Below are positions 1 through 8,759 of a DNA stretch of 64,000 bases, in pieces. The notes under the pieces are model-generated. The model was not told where the DNA came from. It searched no databases and saw nothing but the letters and a program-made list of their open reading frames with translations. A program made the position numbers and the translations under genes. The DNA comes from Cornus controversa (lineage: Eukaryota; Streptophyta; Magnoliopsida; Cornales; Cornaceae): contig CM048845.1 of the NCBI GenBank assembly GCA_026545225.1, positions 32,602,501 through 32,666,500 of the forward strand. The letters run 5' to 3'. Numbering within the stretch: position 1 is the stretch's first letter; the number at the start of each line of letters is the position of its first letter.

Positions 1-1651
1 CAAGTTCTTCAAAAATTTAGCATAAGGAGTAATTTGCTTGATGGCATCAAGGAGTGGCAAATTAATCTTCACTTGTTGAAACACCTCCATCATGTCATGC
101 AGTTTGTCCCCTTGCTTCCCCAATTTAGATGCTTCAAGGAAACGTTGTGGGAAAGGAGCCTTGGGCTCATAAGAAATTTCAGCACTTGGACTTGTGGTCA
201 CTTTTTCTTCTTCTTTCTTCTCACCCACTTTATTATCAATTATTTTCCCACTCCTCAAAGTGGTAATGGCTTGAACTTGCTCATGGTGTGGGTTGCTTGT
301 GGGAGCTTGCATCCCTTTTGGATTAGCAATTGGTTGACTAGGGAGCTTCCCTTCTTCTCTTCTACTCAATGAAGTAGAAAGCTGTCCAAACTGAGATTCC
401 AGTTTGGTAATGGATTGAGAATGCGAGTGCACTAGCTAAACTGTAGAATGTACTGTTGCTGTAGTAGCTTGCACTGTCTCTATAAGAGAATCAAGCTTGT
501 CAAATTTAGACAAGGTAAGTGTCAGCTTGTCTTCAATAGCAAAAATTTTTTGTGCCATAGGACTTTGTGTTTGATACTGTTGTTGAGGTACAAAAGTCCT
601 AGGTTGATATGATGGTTGCATTGCTGCCCCTTGGTTATTGTAAGAAAAACCAGGATGATTCCTCCATGTGGGATTGTAAGTATTACCTCATGGAGGATTC
701 ATTGGTCCAGTGAATGTAGCTTGGACTTGCTCATGTTGAACATTAGAAAATTGCCCCATCGAAGGACAATTGCTCACATTATGCATAGGACTAGAGCAAA
801 ATTCACAAGGGCCTGACAATGAAGAATTTAAAGCAGAAGCAGTTTGATTGGCAGCCATAATTGCTGCTACCTTCTGTGCAATTAAATCAATGTCAGTTGG
901 CATAGCTTCTGAAGCACCAACCTCAAAATTCCCATCAGTCTTCCTTGTAGTGGAAGGTCTGCTGGAACAAGTAGAGGACACATGTTGTAGAGAGTTGTCA
1001 CTATGCTTTTCAAATAAGGTCCATGCATCTTCTTCACTCTTCAATATAAAAGTACCTCCACAAGATGCATCAACCATCTGTCTGTTGGCTTCTATTAGCC
1101 CTTCATGGAAACTCTGCACTAGTTGCCACTTAGGAACTTGATGATGGGGACACTTCCTAAGAAGGTCCTTGAATCTTTCCCATGTCTCATAAAATTGTTC
1201 CCCCTCATGTTGGGAGAAATCAGTGATAGCACGTCTGAACTGATTGGTCTTTCCTATCGGAAAATACTTCTTGAGAAACTCATGTTGCATCTAAGTCCAA
1301 GTCGTGATAGAACCTGCCGGTAGAGAGTTGAACCAATACTTTGCCTTGTCTTTCAGGGAGAATAGAAAAATTCTCATTCTGAAATATCTTTAGAGAAGTT
1401 GTGGATTTTGGTAGTTGAGCACACTTTAATGAAATCATCCAGATGTTTGTAAGGGTCTTCTTGAGTCAGCCCAAATAAGCTGGTAGCATCTGAATAATGT
1501 TGGACTTGATCTCATAATTCTGTGCTGTGACATTAGGCAGTTGAAAACCCGCTGGTGAGGTATATGTCTCAGGAACATAATAGTCTCTAAGCAATCTAGT
1601 TCTTTCTCCATCAGCATTAGAAACAAGGTTGTTATTCCTCTCTTCTGCCAT
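1..1651 (-). pseudogene. gag of the Athila-type element, frameshifted
   Basis: Structural capsid polyprotein of the retrotransposon. The likely start is the ATG at 1651 (MAEERNNNLVSNADGER). The conserved capsid core lies at 688-1290 and contains FLKKYFPIGKTNQFRRAI, then FYETWERFKDLLRKCPHH and FHEGL, typical of the retrotransposon gag domain (PF03732 type). A CEFCSSPMHNVSNCPS stretch resembles a knuckle. A proline/glutamine-rich and then TTLRSGK-containing linker runs on, open without an ATG from about 433 to base 1, with PFPQRFLE and PLLDAIKQITPYAKFLKNL, the usual run-up to the protease. The frame changes between 1466 and 1290 and again near 430, and a stop falls after PAYLG or just downstream, so it is a decayed gag. 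Confidence 0.8.
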
Positions 1652-1893
1652 GTCTTCAATTAATTATTCCTCTTGCACAATGGTATCAACAGGGATGTTC
1701 CTCTGTTTTCTAAGAGTACGTTCAGGTTCAAGATCAAGAGGTATCAAAGGATCAGCTACAAAACGACAACCTTGCATATATTAACCAAAAGCACCTGAAA
1801 AGAAAACAAAAATAAAAAGAAAATATAAAAATTTCCTAAACTAAAAATCCAATTAAAATTAATTCTGTAAAATCCAATCAATCAAATAGATAA

Positions 1894-1911
1894 TCCCCGG
1901 CAACGGCGCCA
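1894..1911 (-). other. Primer binding site, tRNA-Asp
   Basis: On the minus strand this reads TGGCGCCGTTGCCGGGGA, an 18-base complement to the 3' end of plant tRNA-Asp, five bases downstream of the LTR end. It fixes the element's orientation and shows that the adjacent LTR is the 5' one. Confidence 0.9.
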
Positions 1912-1916
1912 AAAAT

Positions 1917-3429
1917 TGATTCGTGTGTGAGTGTGACTCAAAAAGTATATCAATTAAAAATTTTCACACTTCGCAATAGAACGAATTCCTTGTAGAATAG
2001 GGCTATCGAAAGGGGTATCGTACCTCAGGGATTATGGTCTGATGAGTTGGAATACGGAATTAATTCTAAATAAATTTAAAATAAAACAATTCTGATTTTT
2101 AAACTAATTAAAAAGTAAAATAAAATAAATCAAAGTAAATAGAAAGTGAAGATAATATGAGAGAAATCTAGGGTATTTGACTTTACCACTAACTCCACAA
2201 TCAATGGTCAATTGAATCAACTATAGGAAAATTACATCATGCATAAGTGGTGTCGGTGGATACAAGCTCACCTTCATCCATCAAGAAGATAACATATGAT
2301 TAAGGCTAAGTCATGGACTATCTTCGATTGGCATGGGCCATCTGCCTAACTACTCTAATCTAGGGTGCAGTATGGTTCATCTTCTCTAGGCATAATCCAT
2401 CAAAACTTTTAATGATATATTCAGTGATTACCATTGTGTAATAATCGCTCTCATGATCACAGAAAATAAGAGAGATTGAGTTCAATAACAATAACTAAAT
2501 ATCTAAGACAAGATAAGAAATCATTGAAACTGAATTTACAAGACTTTTATTGCTCAATTCTATAATAAGAATCCTCTGAATTACACAATCTATGCATGTA
2601 TATAAAGGTCCCCAATAATTAAAGCAATCAAACCATTAATGCTTTGTTAGGGCTACATCAAAACCCTAGTGGATGAACTAGCCGCTCATGGTAGAAGAAG
2701 AAGCTTCAACTATTGAGGAAGAAGGCATCATCTTCATGAATTATGCGTATGACTTCGTTCTCCAATGGCTCTACAAAGTATGTTTCTGTTCTCCTCAGCC
2801 CTCTCCGACTCTCCAATCTCTGTAATCTCTATAATCTCCCCCAAACTCAACCTCCAAGTCTTCACTTTATTCCCCAAGTGAATACACCAAAGTCCTAATC
2901 CAATTAGGAATTAATTAGGTTTTTACGCAGCACTAATCAGGTGGGTTTTTCCTGCTGACGTTCGGCCCAACTTTTGACCCACTAGAAGTCCGATTCACGA
3001 AATTTTCGTGAAATACAAAAGTGTGCAACATCAAATTTCATTCAACCTAACGTGAAAATGAAGTCAATTTGAGGCTCGAAAGTAAGACTTCTGATCCGTT
3101 TTCCAAAACAGGATTAAGACTGTATTATGCGCAGATTTGGGCTTCAGGCCCAAAACCTTCTTAAGCAGCTGTAATTCTCTTGGATCTCTAACTTGGGCTA
3201 ATTTGAGTTGAAATAAATGATTGAATGAATCTCCTTGATGTAAGCTTCATCTAACCATCTTGGATGTCTTCTTTAAAAGTCTAAAATCATGGTTTTAACT
3301 GAAATAATCATTAAGGCCCTGAAAATACAGAAAACATTAAAACGAAGTAAAATAACAAAATAATCTATCACTAAAAGAATAAAATATATAAGTTAAGAGG
3401 CTAGAATGCGTAACATTCAACGCCTATCA
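1917..3429 (-). repeat. 5' LTR of the Athila-type element (about 1.51 kb)
   Basis: Ends TG...CA. It is collinear over its whole length with the 1515-bp solo LTR at 32549-34063 and shares end sequences with two more diverged copies (26637-28092 forward, 40127-42065 reverse). On the minus strand it begins TGATAGGCGTTGAATG. It has no coding content. Confidence 0.9.
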
Positions 3430-3781
3430 CTTACGACGTTCTCAGCGACCCTCAGAAGCGTCAGATCTACGATCTTTACGACAAGGAGTCTATCAAGTCT
3501 GGTCAGGTCCTACCGCCACCTTCCTATGCCCGAATCGGCGGTGGTACTCATCACCACCGCCACCACCAGCACCATAACCCTTCATTTCGGTTCAATTCTA
3601 GGGGCGCGATGATATATATGTTGAGTTTTTGGTGGTGGATCGGAAGGTGTCGGTGGTGGCCGAGGGAGTAGTCGGGTGTTCAAGGATGGGTATTTTAGGA
3701 CCTCGAATGAGGAATTCGGTGGTGATTCGGCATCGGCTGCGGCACTGTGTTGTCTCAAAAACAGTTGTCGATGCCTCCAAG
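3430..3781 (+). pseudogene. DnaJ (Hsp40, type II) gene fragment disrupted by the Athila LTR
   Basis: Type II DnaJ proteins are Hsp70 co-chaperones. The plus strand right after the LTR encodes YDVLSDPQKRQIYDLYDKES, the last helix of a J domain, then a Gly/His-rich linker and FRFNSRGA, the start of the G/F region. Restoring the family pattern (DDIYVEFF, then GGGSEGVGGGRG and FKDGYFRTSNEEFGG) needs changes of frame near 3608 and 3627, so it is a pseudogene. The exon-like stretch stops at a possible donor (CCAA|GTATGT, 3781). The J-domain start would lie on the far side of the Athila element, outside the window. The motif reading is confident; which family member it is remains unknown. Confidence 0.72.
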
Positions 3782-4090
3782 TATGTAAATGGAAAATATT
3801 TTATGGGTTAGTTCTATTTTGATGTACTTGATATATTAGGTTTATGCAGACTGTAATGCAATTATGCACTTATTTGTTGCAATTTCTGTGATTCAGTATA
3901 AAATGAATTAGATGAAACTGGCAGATCTAGGGATTTTGGATTCGTGATGTTCAAAGATTGAGGGACGCGATTTTCCGTGTTGTATATATTTTTGTGTTTG
4001 TTTAAGATAGTAGTATAGATTTTGTATATATTTTGTGTTTGTTTAATCACATCTTTCATTCTGGTCTGTTTTTGTTGTTTTGGTTTAGAT

Positions 4091-4228
4091 CATCAATGGT
4101 ACAAGTCGGAGAAGCGGCCAGACTGGAACATATTCTTACAGTACTTGAAGAACCATAATCCACCGTCAACGTTGCTCGGTGGTGGTCACGTGACCCAACT
4201 ACTATTGTTCCTCTCTAAAAACCCACAT

Positions 4229-4230
<2 letters not shown>
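4091..4230 (+). pseudogene. ALOG-domain (LSH/G1-like) gene fragment
   Basis: ALOG proteins are plant nuclear regulators of organ identity and light responses with one conserved DNA-binding domain. This stretch encodes WYKSEKRPDWNIFLQYLKNH followed by PP, an HV pair and LLLFL, which follows the start of the ALOG domain (YExQKRRDWNTFxQYLxNHxPP...GxHVLxFLxYL). Only about 45 of roughly 125 residues are present. The match fades into a (CT)n tract and the zinc-ribbon part is missing. Several invariant residues are changed (for example R to P in KRRDW). A degenerate fragment, on the same strand as the DnaJ remnant. Confidence 0.6.

Positions 4231-4261
<31 letters not shown>
4231..4261 (+). repeat. 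(CT)n microsatellite
   Basis: Thirty-one bases of uninterrupted TC repeat, at the point where the ALOG-like reading ends. Shorter CT tracts recur near 4338 and 5187. Confidence 0.95.
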
Positions 4262-4262
<1 letters not shown>

Positions 4263-4807
4263 ATTTTGGCTCTAAATAATCAGTTTGAAATTTTCAAACT
4301 TACAATTGAAGTTGTGAACTCATATTTCAGTAGATTTCTCTCTCTCTCTCTATTCTATGTTTAACAACCATTTTACGTACTATTTTTCACACAAACACTC
4401 ACCCATATATGTACATAGACACCCTTATCTCTGTGTGCGTTTGTATGTATATATATACTTATATGTTTTACAGCTAAATTTGAGGCTTAATCTTTTTTAT
4501 TTTTTTATAAATAAGGACTAATCCTTGTTTTAGATTTTATTGATTTTTTTTATTTGTGGATGAATCAACATTCAGCTCTTAATTTTCATAATACATCCCT
4601 CTTTTTATCTTCTTTATTGATAATTCAACGTTTATCTAAGGAATTCATTTTTTGCATAAAGAGACATGTATATGATCTTTTTAATTGTTTTGTTACAATT
4701 TAGGCAGTTAATTTTGTGCATGCAAATATATATATACTCAAACATATACATATATGTGTTTGTGTATATGTTTCCTTTAAATCTCTGTTGATTCAGTGAT
4801 GATTATG

Positions 4808-5180
4808 GCAGGTGATTCCATTCAAACAAAACTTCCAAAGTTTAAGGCCATCTTGAACAGGCTCAATTAGTTGTACAAGGTAAGAAATTTGTATATAATT
4901 CCTATTTTAATGTAATTAATGTCATTGTTTACAGTGATTTCCTATTTCTAAGCTTTAGATCTGGTTATTTGTGTTCTCTATTACTATAATTGATTTTCTG
5001 ATTTTTTTTTTCTTTATTAAACCTATTAATGGAAGTGTGGGATTGAGAAATTAATGTTTGGGGAGTTGAAGAAGCATTTTGAACAGAGAGATTCAGAAAG
5101 ATGAAGACAATGGGAATGATTCGGATTCCTCAAATTATTCAATTGAAAACCATCATCAGAGCAAACCTCAAAGTTACAGG
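4808..5180 (+). other. Unidentified exon-like stretches
   Basis: Two stretches look like old exons. The first (about 4808-4880) reads MAGDSIQTKLPKFKAILNRL, hits a stop, and ends at CAAG|GTAAG. The second (about 5030-5180) has KCGIEKLMFGELKKHFEQ in one frame and DEDNGNDSDSSNYSIENHH in another, and ends near TTACAG|GTATAT. I recognise no family, and the frame breaks suggest pseudogene debris like the DnaJ and ALOG pieces upstream. The DNA between and after them (to about 5750) shows nothing else recognisable. Confidence 0.25.
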
Positions 5181-5774
5181 TATATTTCTCTCTCTCTCTC
5201 TCTCTATCTATGTTCTGTTTTTCTCTATTTGTTGTGTTTAGTGTCATTAGCTGGTGATATCCAGAAACACAAGTATAAATTGGAATAAACTCCTAATATT
5301 ATCAACATATCCTGATATCATGCTTTTTTTGGAGTTTTCTATATGTTTTAATTGTGATTATTATGAGCTATACATGTAATTGGCAATTTTAGCTCTTATA
5401 ATGTGAATTGTACTTTAGCCACTCAACCATCAGCAGAAGTGGAGTTGGTGCCTTATTGTTTAAAGTTTGGAGGGTTGGGATGCCATGGAATTGTTTAAAG
5501 GATGGTGTGGGGACATAATTTGTGGACCACACATTATAAAATGGTGTCTTGGAGATTGGTCACGACACACTACTTTTTTTTAATAAAAATAGTGTATAAG
5601 AGAATAAATAAAAGTCGTGTAAAAAGTTCTCCCATTATATTGTTGCCTCTAATTATTGATTAACTTTAGGGAACCAACTTTTATTAACATATAAATTGGG
5701 ATAATGGGGTGAAGCTTTTGATGCAAATGTGAGACAAAAATAGAAAGGAGTCATGTTCCTTTCCATTGCCTTCC

Positions 5775-5788
5775 TATATTATATAAAT
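5775..5788 (+). promoter_or_regulatory. Possible TATA box
   Basis: TATATTATATAAAT lies about 70-80 bases before an ATG in good context (5858) and is followed by a CT-rich leader, the usual arrangement of a plant core promoter. Position-based inference only. Confidence 0.3.
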
Positions 5789-5857
5789 CCATACATATTC
5801 ATCGTCCACACCACCTTCACTCTCTCCCTCTCTTTTTTTTCTCTTTCACACACAAAC

Positions 5858-5991
5858 ATGGCGACTGACGACACGAGTCCATCCACGGCAAGCTCCCTTC
5901 AACACACACCGCCTCAGGTCACCGCTGCGACCATGAGATCCCTTGCCGCTACAACTTTTGAGCCCCCACCGATTGTCATTTTTCAACCAAG
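5858..5991 (+). CDS. Hypothetical first exon
   Basis: An open frame from ATG in the context AACATGGCG encodes a 44-residue Ser/Thr/Pro-rich start (MATDDTSPSTASSLQHTPPQ...) and ends at a good donor, CCAAG|GTAAGG, after PPPIVIFQPR. TATA box, leader, start and donor are correctly spaced for a first exon. I find no convincing second exon downstream, where the DNA becomes AT-rich and Helitron-like. It could be another captured or truncated gene start. Product unknown. Confidence 0.3.
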
Positions 5992-6145
5992 GTAAGGTCG
6001 AAATCACAATCGATTTGCTGTTAAAGAGTGCACGAGAGCTAGAGAGAGAAAAAAAGAAATATATATTATATTACATGTTTGAATCTCTCTTCGAAAAAAT
6101 GAAGCATTAGTCATTGTTTATTTATTTATTTATTTATTTTTAAAC

Positions 6146-6360
6146 AGGAGCTAATTCAAATTGTGTTTTGTAAATATTTGTTTATTGATATCTCAACAAT
6201 TTTTTAATTATTTATAGTGCCATAGGCACATGCAATTCAATAATTTGCACGTTGATTATATGAAATTAACTTCTATTTTAGTCCAATAATTTTTTGTTTC
6301 ATAGTGTCGTAGGATGTACAATTCAATAATTTTTTATTTTATAGTGCCGTTGGCACTACA
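6146..6360 (+). repeat. Dispersed repeat shared with the 8.46-8.59 kb region
   Basis: The stretch TTTTGTAAATATTTGTTTAT...CCAATAATTTTTTGTTT..ATAGTGTCGTAGG recurs at about 8490-8583. Within this copy the end module (CAATAATTTTTT...ATAGTGCCRTNGGCA) appears three times. The two copies bracket the Helitron helicase remnant, so they may be parts of that element or of its relatives. Confidence 0.5.
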
Positions 6361-6857
6361 ATACATAATGGTTGATTGCTTAATGTTGCTTTCTTAATGT
6401 ACTAATTAATTGGCGAGCGCATATTTTTTTGGAATTGTAAAATATTAATATTAAAAAGACGATATCTCTAAGCACTACAATAAATATTTTTTGTGGTATA
6501 TATTGACTGAAAAATACAAAAAGGAAACATATATTTTAATCTGGCACAGACGGAGTATCTTCTTTTTTCGGTTTAATTTTCATTGACAAATCATAAGAAT
6601 CGGATTACTAATATCTCCCTCCCTTCATAGTTACACACCTATATCTAGACCTTACAGCGAATTCATATTATAGCTAATACAGTATTTTGCTTAGCTATCA
6701 AAAATACGTCAAAAAAATTTATAAAAGGTTAGACTACCCAATGCACAAGTCTCTCGCTGTTATGAAGTTTGGTCCATTTCAAATGAGTCACATGTATGTG
6801 CAATTCACCCAAGTGAACGTGAAAGTTGAAAATGTCAATTCGCTAAAGTTACTGTAC

Positions 6858-6945
6858 CGGAGCAACATATAAGCTTTAGGCTAAAGCTATAACGAAGTAA
6901 AATTAAGTGGCCAACATATAAGCTTACGCTAAGCTATAACGAATG
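6858..6945 (+). repeat. Short tandem duplication (about 50 bp unit)
   Basis: CAACATATAAGCTT..GGCTAAAGCTATAACGAA occurs twice within about 90 bases, the second copy slightly shortened. It is non-coding. The surrounding 6.4-7.3 kb has no recognisable gene. Confidence 0.5.
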
Positions 6946-7330
6946 CATGATACTAACTTGAGTCTCAAGCTATCGGGGTGTATATGTGTGCAACCCTCGG
7001 TAGATTTGTCATAAGACTCGTAACCGGTCACTCTCTTTGACCATATTGGTCAAGAGAGCATGACACTGTGCATATTATTTGACCATATTTAATTGAATAT
7101 TGGTGAAGCATTTGCATTCTTACAATAGACATATATATAGAGATATGGACCATATATCGCAGTTGTATATAACGGGTGGGAACACCAGTCAACTTCTTTA
7201 TGTCCTTGCGTCCACAAGAGGAAGACTTCAAATGCAAAATGCCAATTTGCTAAAGTCAAGTTTATTTAGACCCCATGCTACATCAAATTACTCTTATGAC
7301 CGCTACTTTTAACACATATTTCGACCCTAC

Positions 7331-7811
7331 CTTTCGTATAAATTGGTTGAAATAAAATTAAACAATAGTGCATCACTAAATATATTATTAATGTTACTGT
7401 GAGAGAAATATAAAATAAAATAAAATAAAAAAGTATATATGTCACCTATCTAATGCCTATTTTTTTACTTACAAAAATAAAAAATATATATATTCAATTA
7501 AAGAGTCTCGATATTTGATTGTCTTCTTTAATCTTTCGTATAAATTGGTCTAAATAAAATGAGAGAATAGTGCATCACTAAATGTATCATTAATGTTATT
7601 GTGAGAAACACGAAAAAAAAAAAAACCTTATATATGTCACTTATCTAATGCCTTATTTTTATACTTACAAAAAAAAAAAAAATCTATTAAAGAGTCTTGA
7701 TTGTCTTTCTTATCAATTGGTCTAAATAGAATTAAAAAATAGTACATCACTAAATTGTATCATTAATGTTATTGTGTGAAATAAAATAAAAAGAACGTAT
7801 ATATGTCACTT
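7331..7811 (+). repeat. Imperfect tandem repeat, 2.5 units of about 170-200 bp
   Basis: Units start near 7331, 7532 and 7705. Each carries AATTGGTYKAAATARAAT, then AATAGTRCATCACTAAAT, TTAATGTTATTGTG and a TATATATGTCAC module. AT-rich and non-coding. The third unit runs directly into the Helitron helicase remnant. Confidence 0.75.
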
Positions 7812-8165
7812 TGATGGTTCTCAAGTGTGCACATCGCGTAATTGAAGTATAGATTCTGACAGGAGATAAATGCGATAATTTTGCCTTTATTCCAAGAATA
7901 TCCTTGACTCCGTCGTCTTCACAATTGTCCATTAAAACGACAATACGTCAATTTTCTGTTCGATTGGCTTATGCAATGACCATGAATAAATATCAAGGAC
8001 CATATGTTCAATTTGTTGGGATTGATTTATGCACACCGGTATTTAGTCATGTACATATGTTGCACTATCTAAATGCACCAATTTTGAACATATGAGTATC
8101 CTTCCTCTAGACGGCAGAGTGCATTCTACAACAAATATTGTCTACCCAGAAGTTCTATTATAGTG
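7812..8165 (+). pseudogene. Helitron helicase (PIF1-like), C-terminal remnant
   Basis: Rolling-circle transposons encode a Rep-helicase; this is the very end of its helicase domain. The reading includes [46 protein letters not shown] and [12 protein letters not shown], then, in another frame, [15 protein letters not shown] before a stop. This matches the Helitron pattern IPRI...RRQFPxRLxxAMTINKxQGQ...VGIxLxxPVFSHGQLYVALSR...NIVYxEV. The VALSR part is mutated, stops are present, and all upstream helicase and Rep motifs are missing, so it is inactive. Confidence 0.78.
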
Positions 8166-8461
8166 TTCTAATTAAAATGTGTAATCCAATATAACTTTTT
8201 AGGACTGGGATGCTGCAGCAAAAAAATTCCGATATATCAACTCATCTTCACTACGCAATTAGAGAAGTAATGAATTATTATATTATCATATAATGTTATA
8301 TATTCTGTAGATTGTTGTGCATAGTCTTTTTTTGAAGGCGAAATATATTCATATTAATGCAATGATATTCTTCTCGATAGTGAAGAAAATTTATGTTTCA
8401 TATTTGAACTAGAAAAGAAAAAAAATAAAGACAATAAAAGGAGATGACGAGTGGTCATTAT

Positions 8462-8599
8462 TTTTTTTTGTAAACAGTAGCTAATGCAATGACGTTTTGT
8501 AAATATTTGTTTATTGACATATTGATTATATAAAATCACCTTCTATTTCAATCCAATAATTTTTTGTTTTATAGTGTCGTAGGCATGAGCAATATGCTA

Positions 8600-8600
<1 letters not shown>
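8462..8600 (+). other. Possible Helitron 3' end
   Basis: This segment repeats sequence from 6146-6360 and ends GGCATGAGCAATATGCTAG|T. Helitrons end in CTRR before a host T with a short hairpin just upstream. CTAG|T fits, and GCAT...ATGC can form a weak 4-bp stem. It lies about 430 bases beyond the helicase stop on the same strand. No matching 5' TC end was identified, so this is tentative. Confidence 0.35.

Positions 8601-8648
<48 letters not shown>
8601..8648. repeat. (TA)n microsatellite
   Basis: Forty-eight bases of TA repeat directly after the CTAG of the presumed Helitron end. Confidence 0.95.
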
Positions 8649-8653
<5 letters not shown>

Positions 8654-8759
8654 AAACTAAAAATATAAAACAATTTTTTTTAAAACAAATTACATTAAAA
8701 TCTGACTTAATGGCAGCATATTGTAACTTGAATAGATGCTTGAATTAAGTGCATTAAGG

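Larger units (their letters stand above)
1..3429 (-). mobile_element. Athila/Tat-type Ty3/gypsy retrotransposon, 5' part
   Basis: The 5' end of an LTR retrotransposon read on the minus strand and cut by the left window edge. In element order it has a 1.5-kb LTR (TG...CA), a primer binding site complementary to the 3' end of tRNA-Asp, and a gag region. The tRNA-Asp primer, long LTR and gag type fit the Athila/Tat group of plant Ty3 elements. Protease and the rest of pol would lie beyond base 1. The five bases following the LTR (CTTAC at 3430) should recur at the far end if the element is complete. Frameshifts in gag say it is not active. Confidence 0.85.

Noticed and set aside
4022..4090. Hydrophobic N-terminal extension upstream of the ALOG-like residues as a signal peptide
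   Set aside because: It is T-rich DNA ending in TTTAG, more like an intron or spacer before the ALOG-like stretch than coding sequence.
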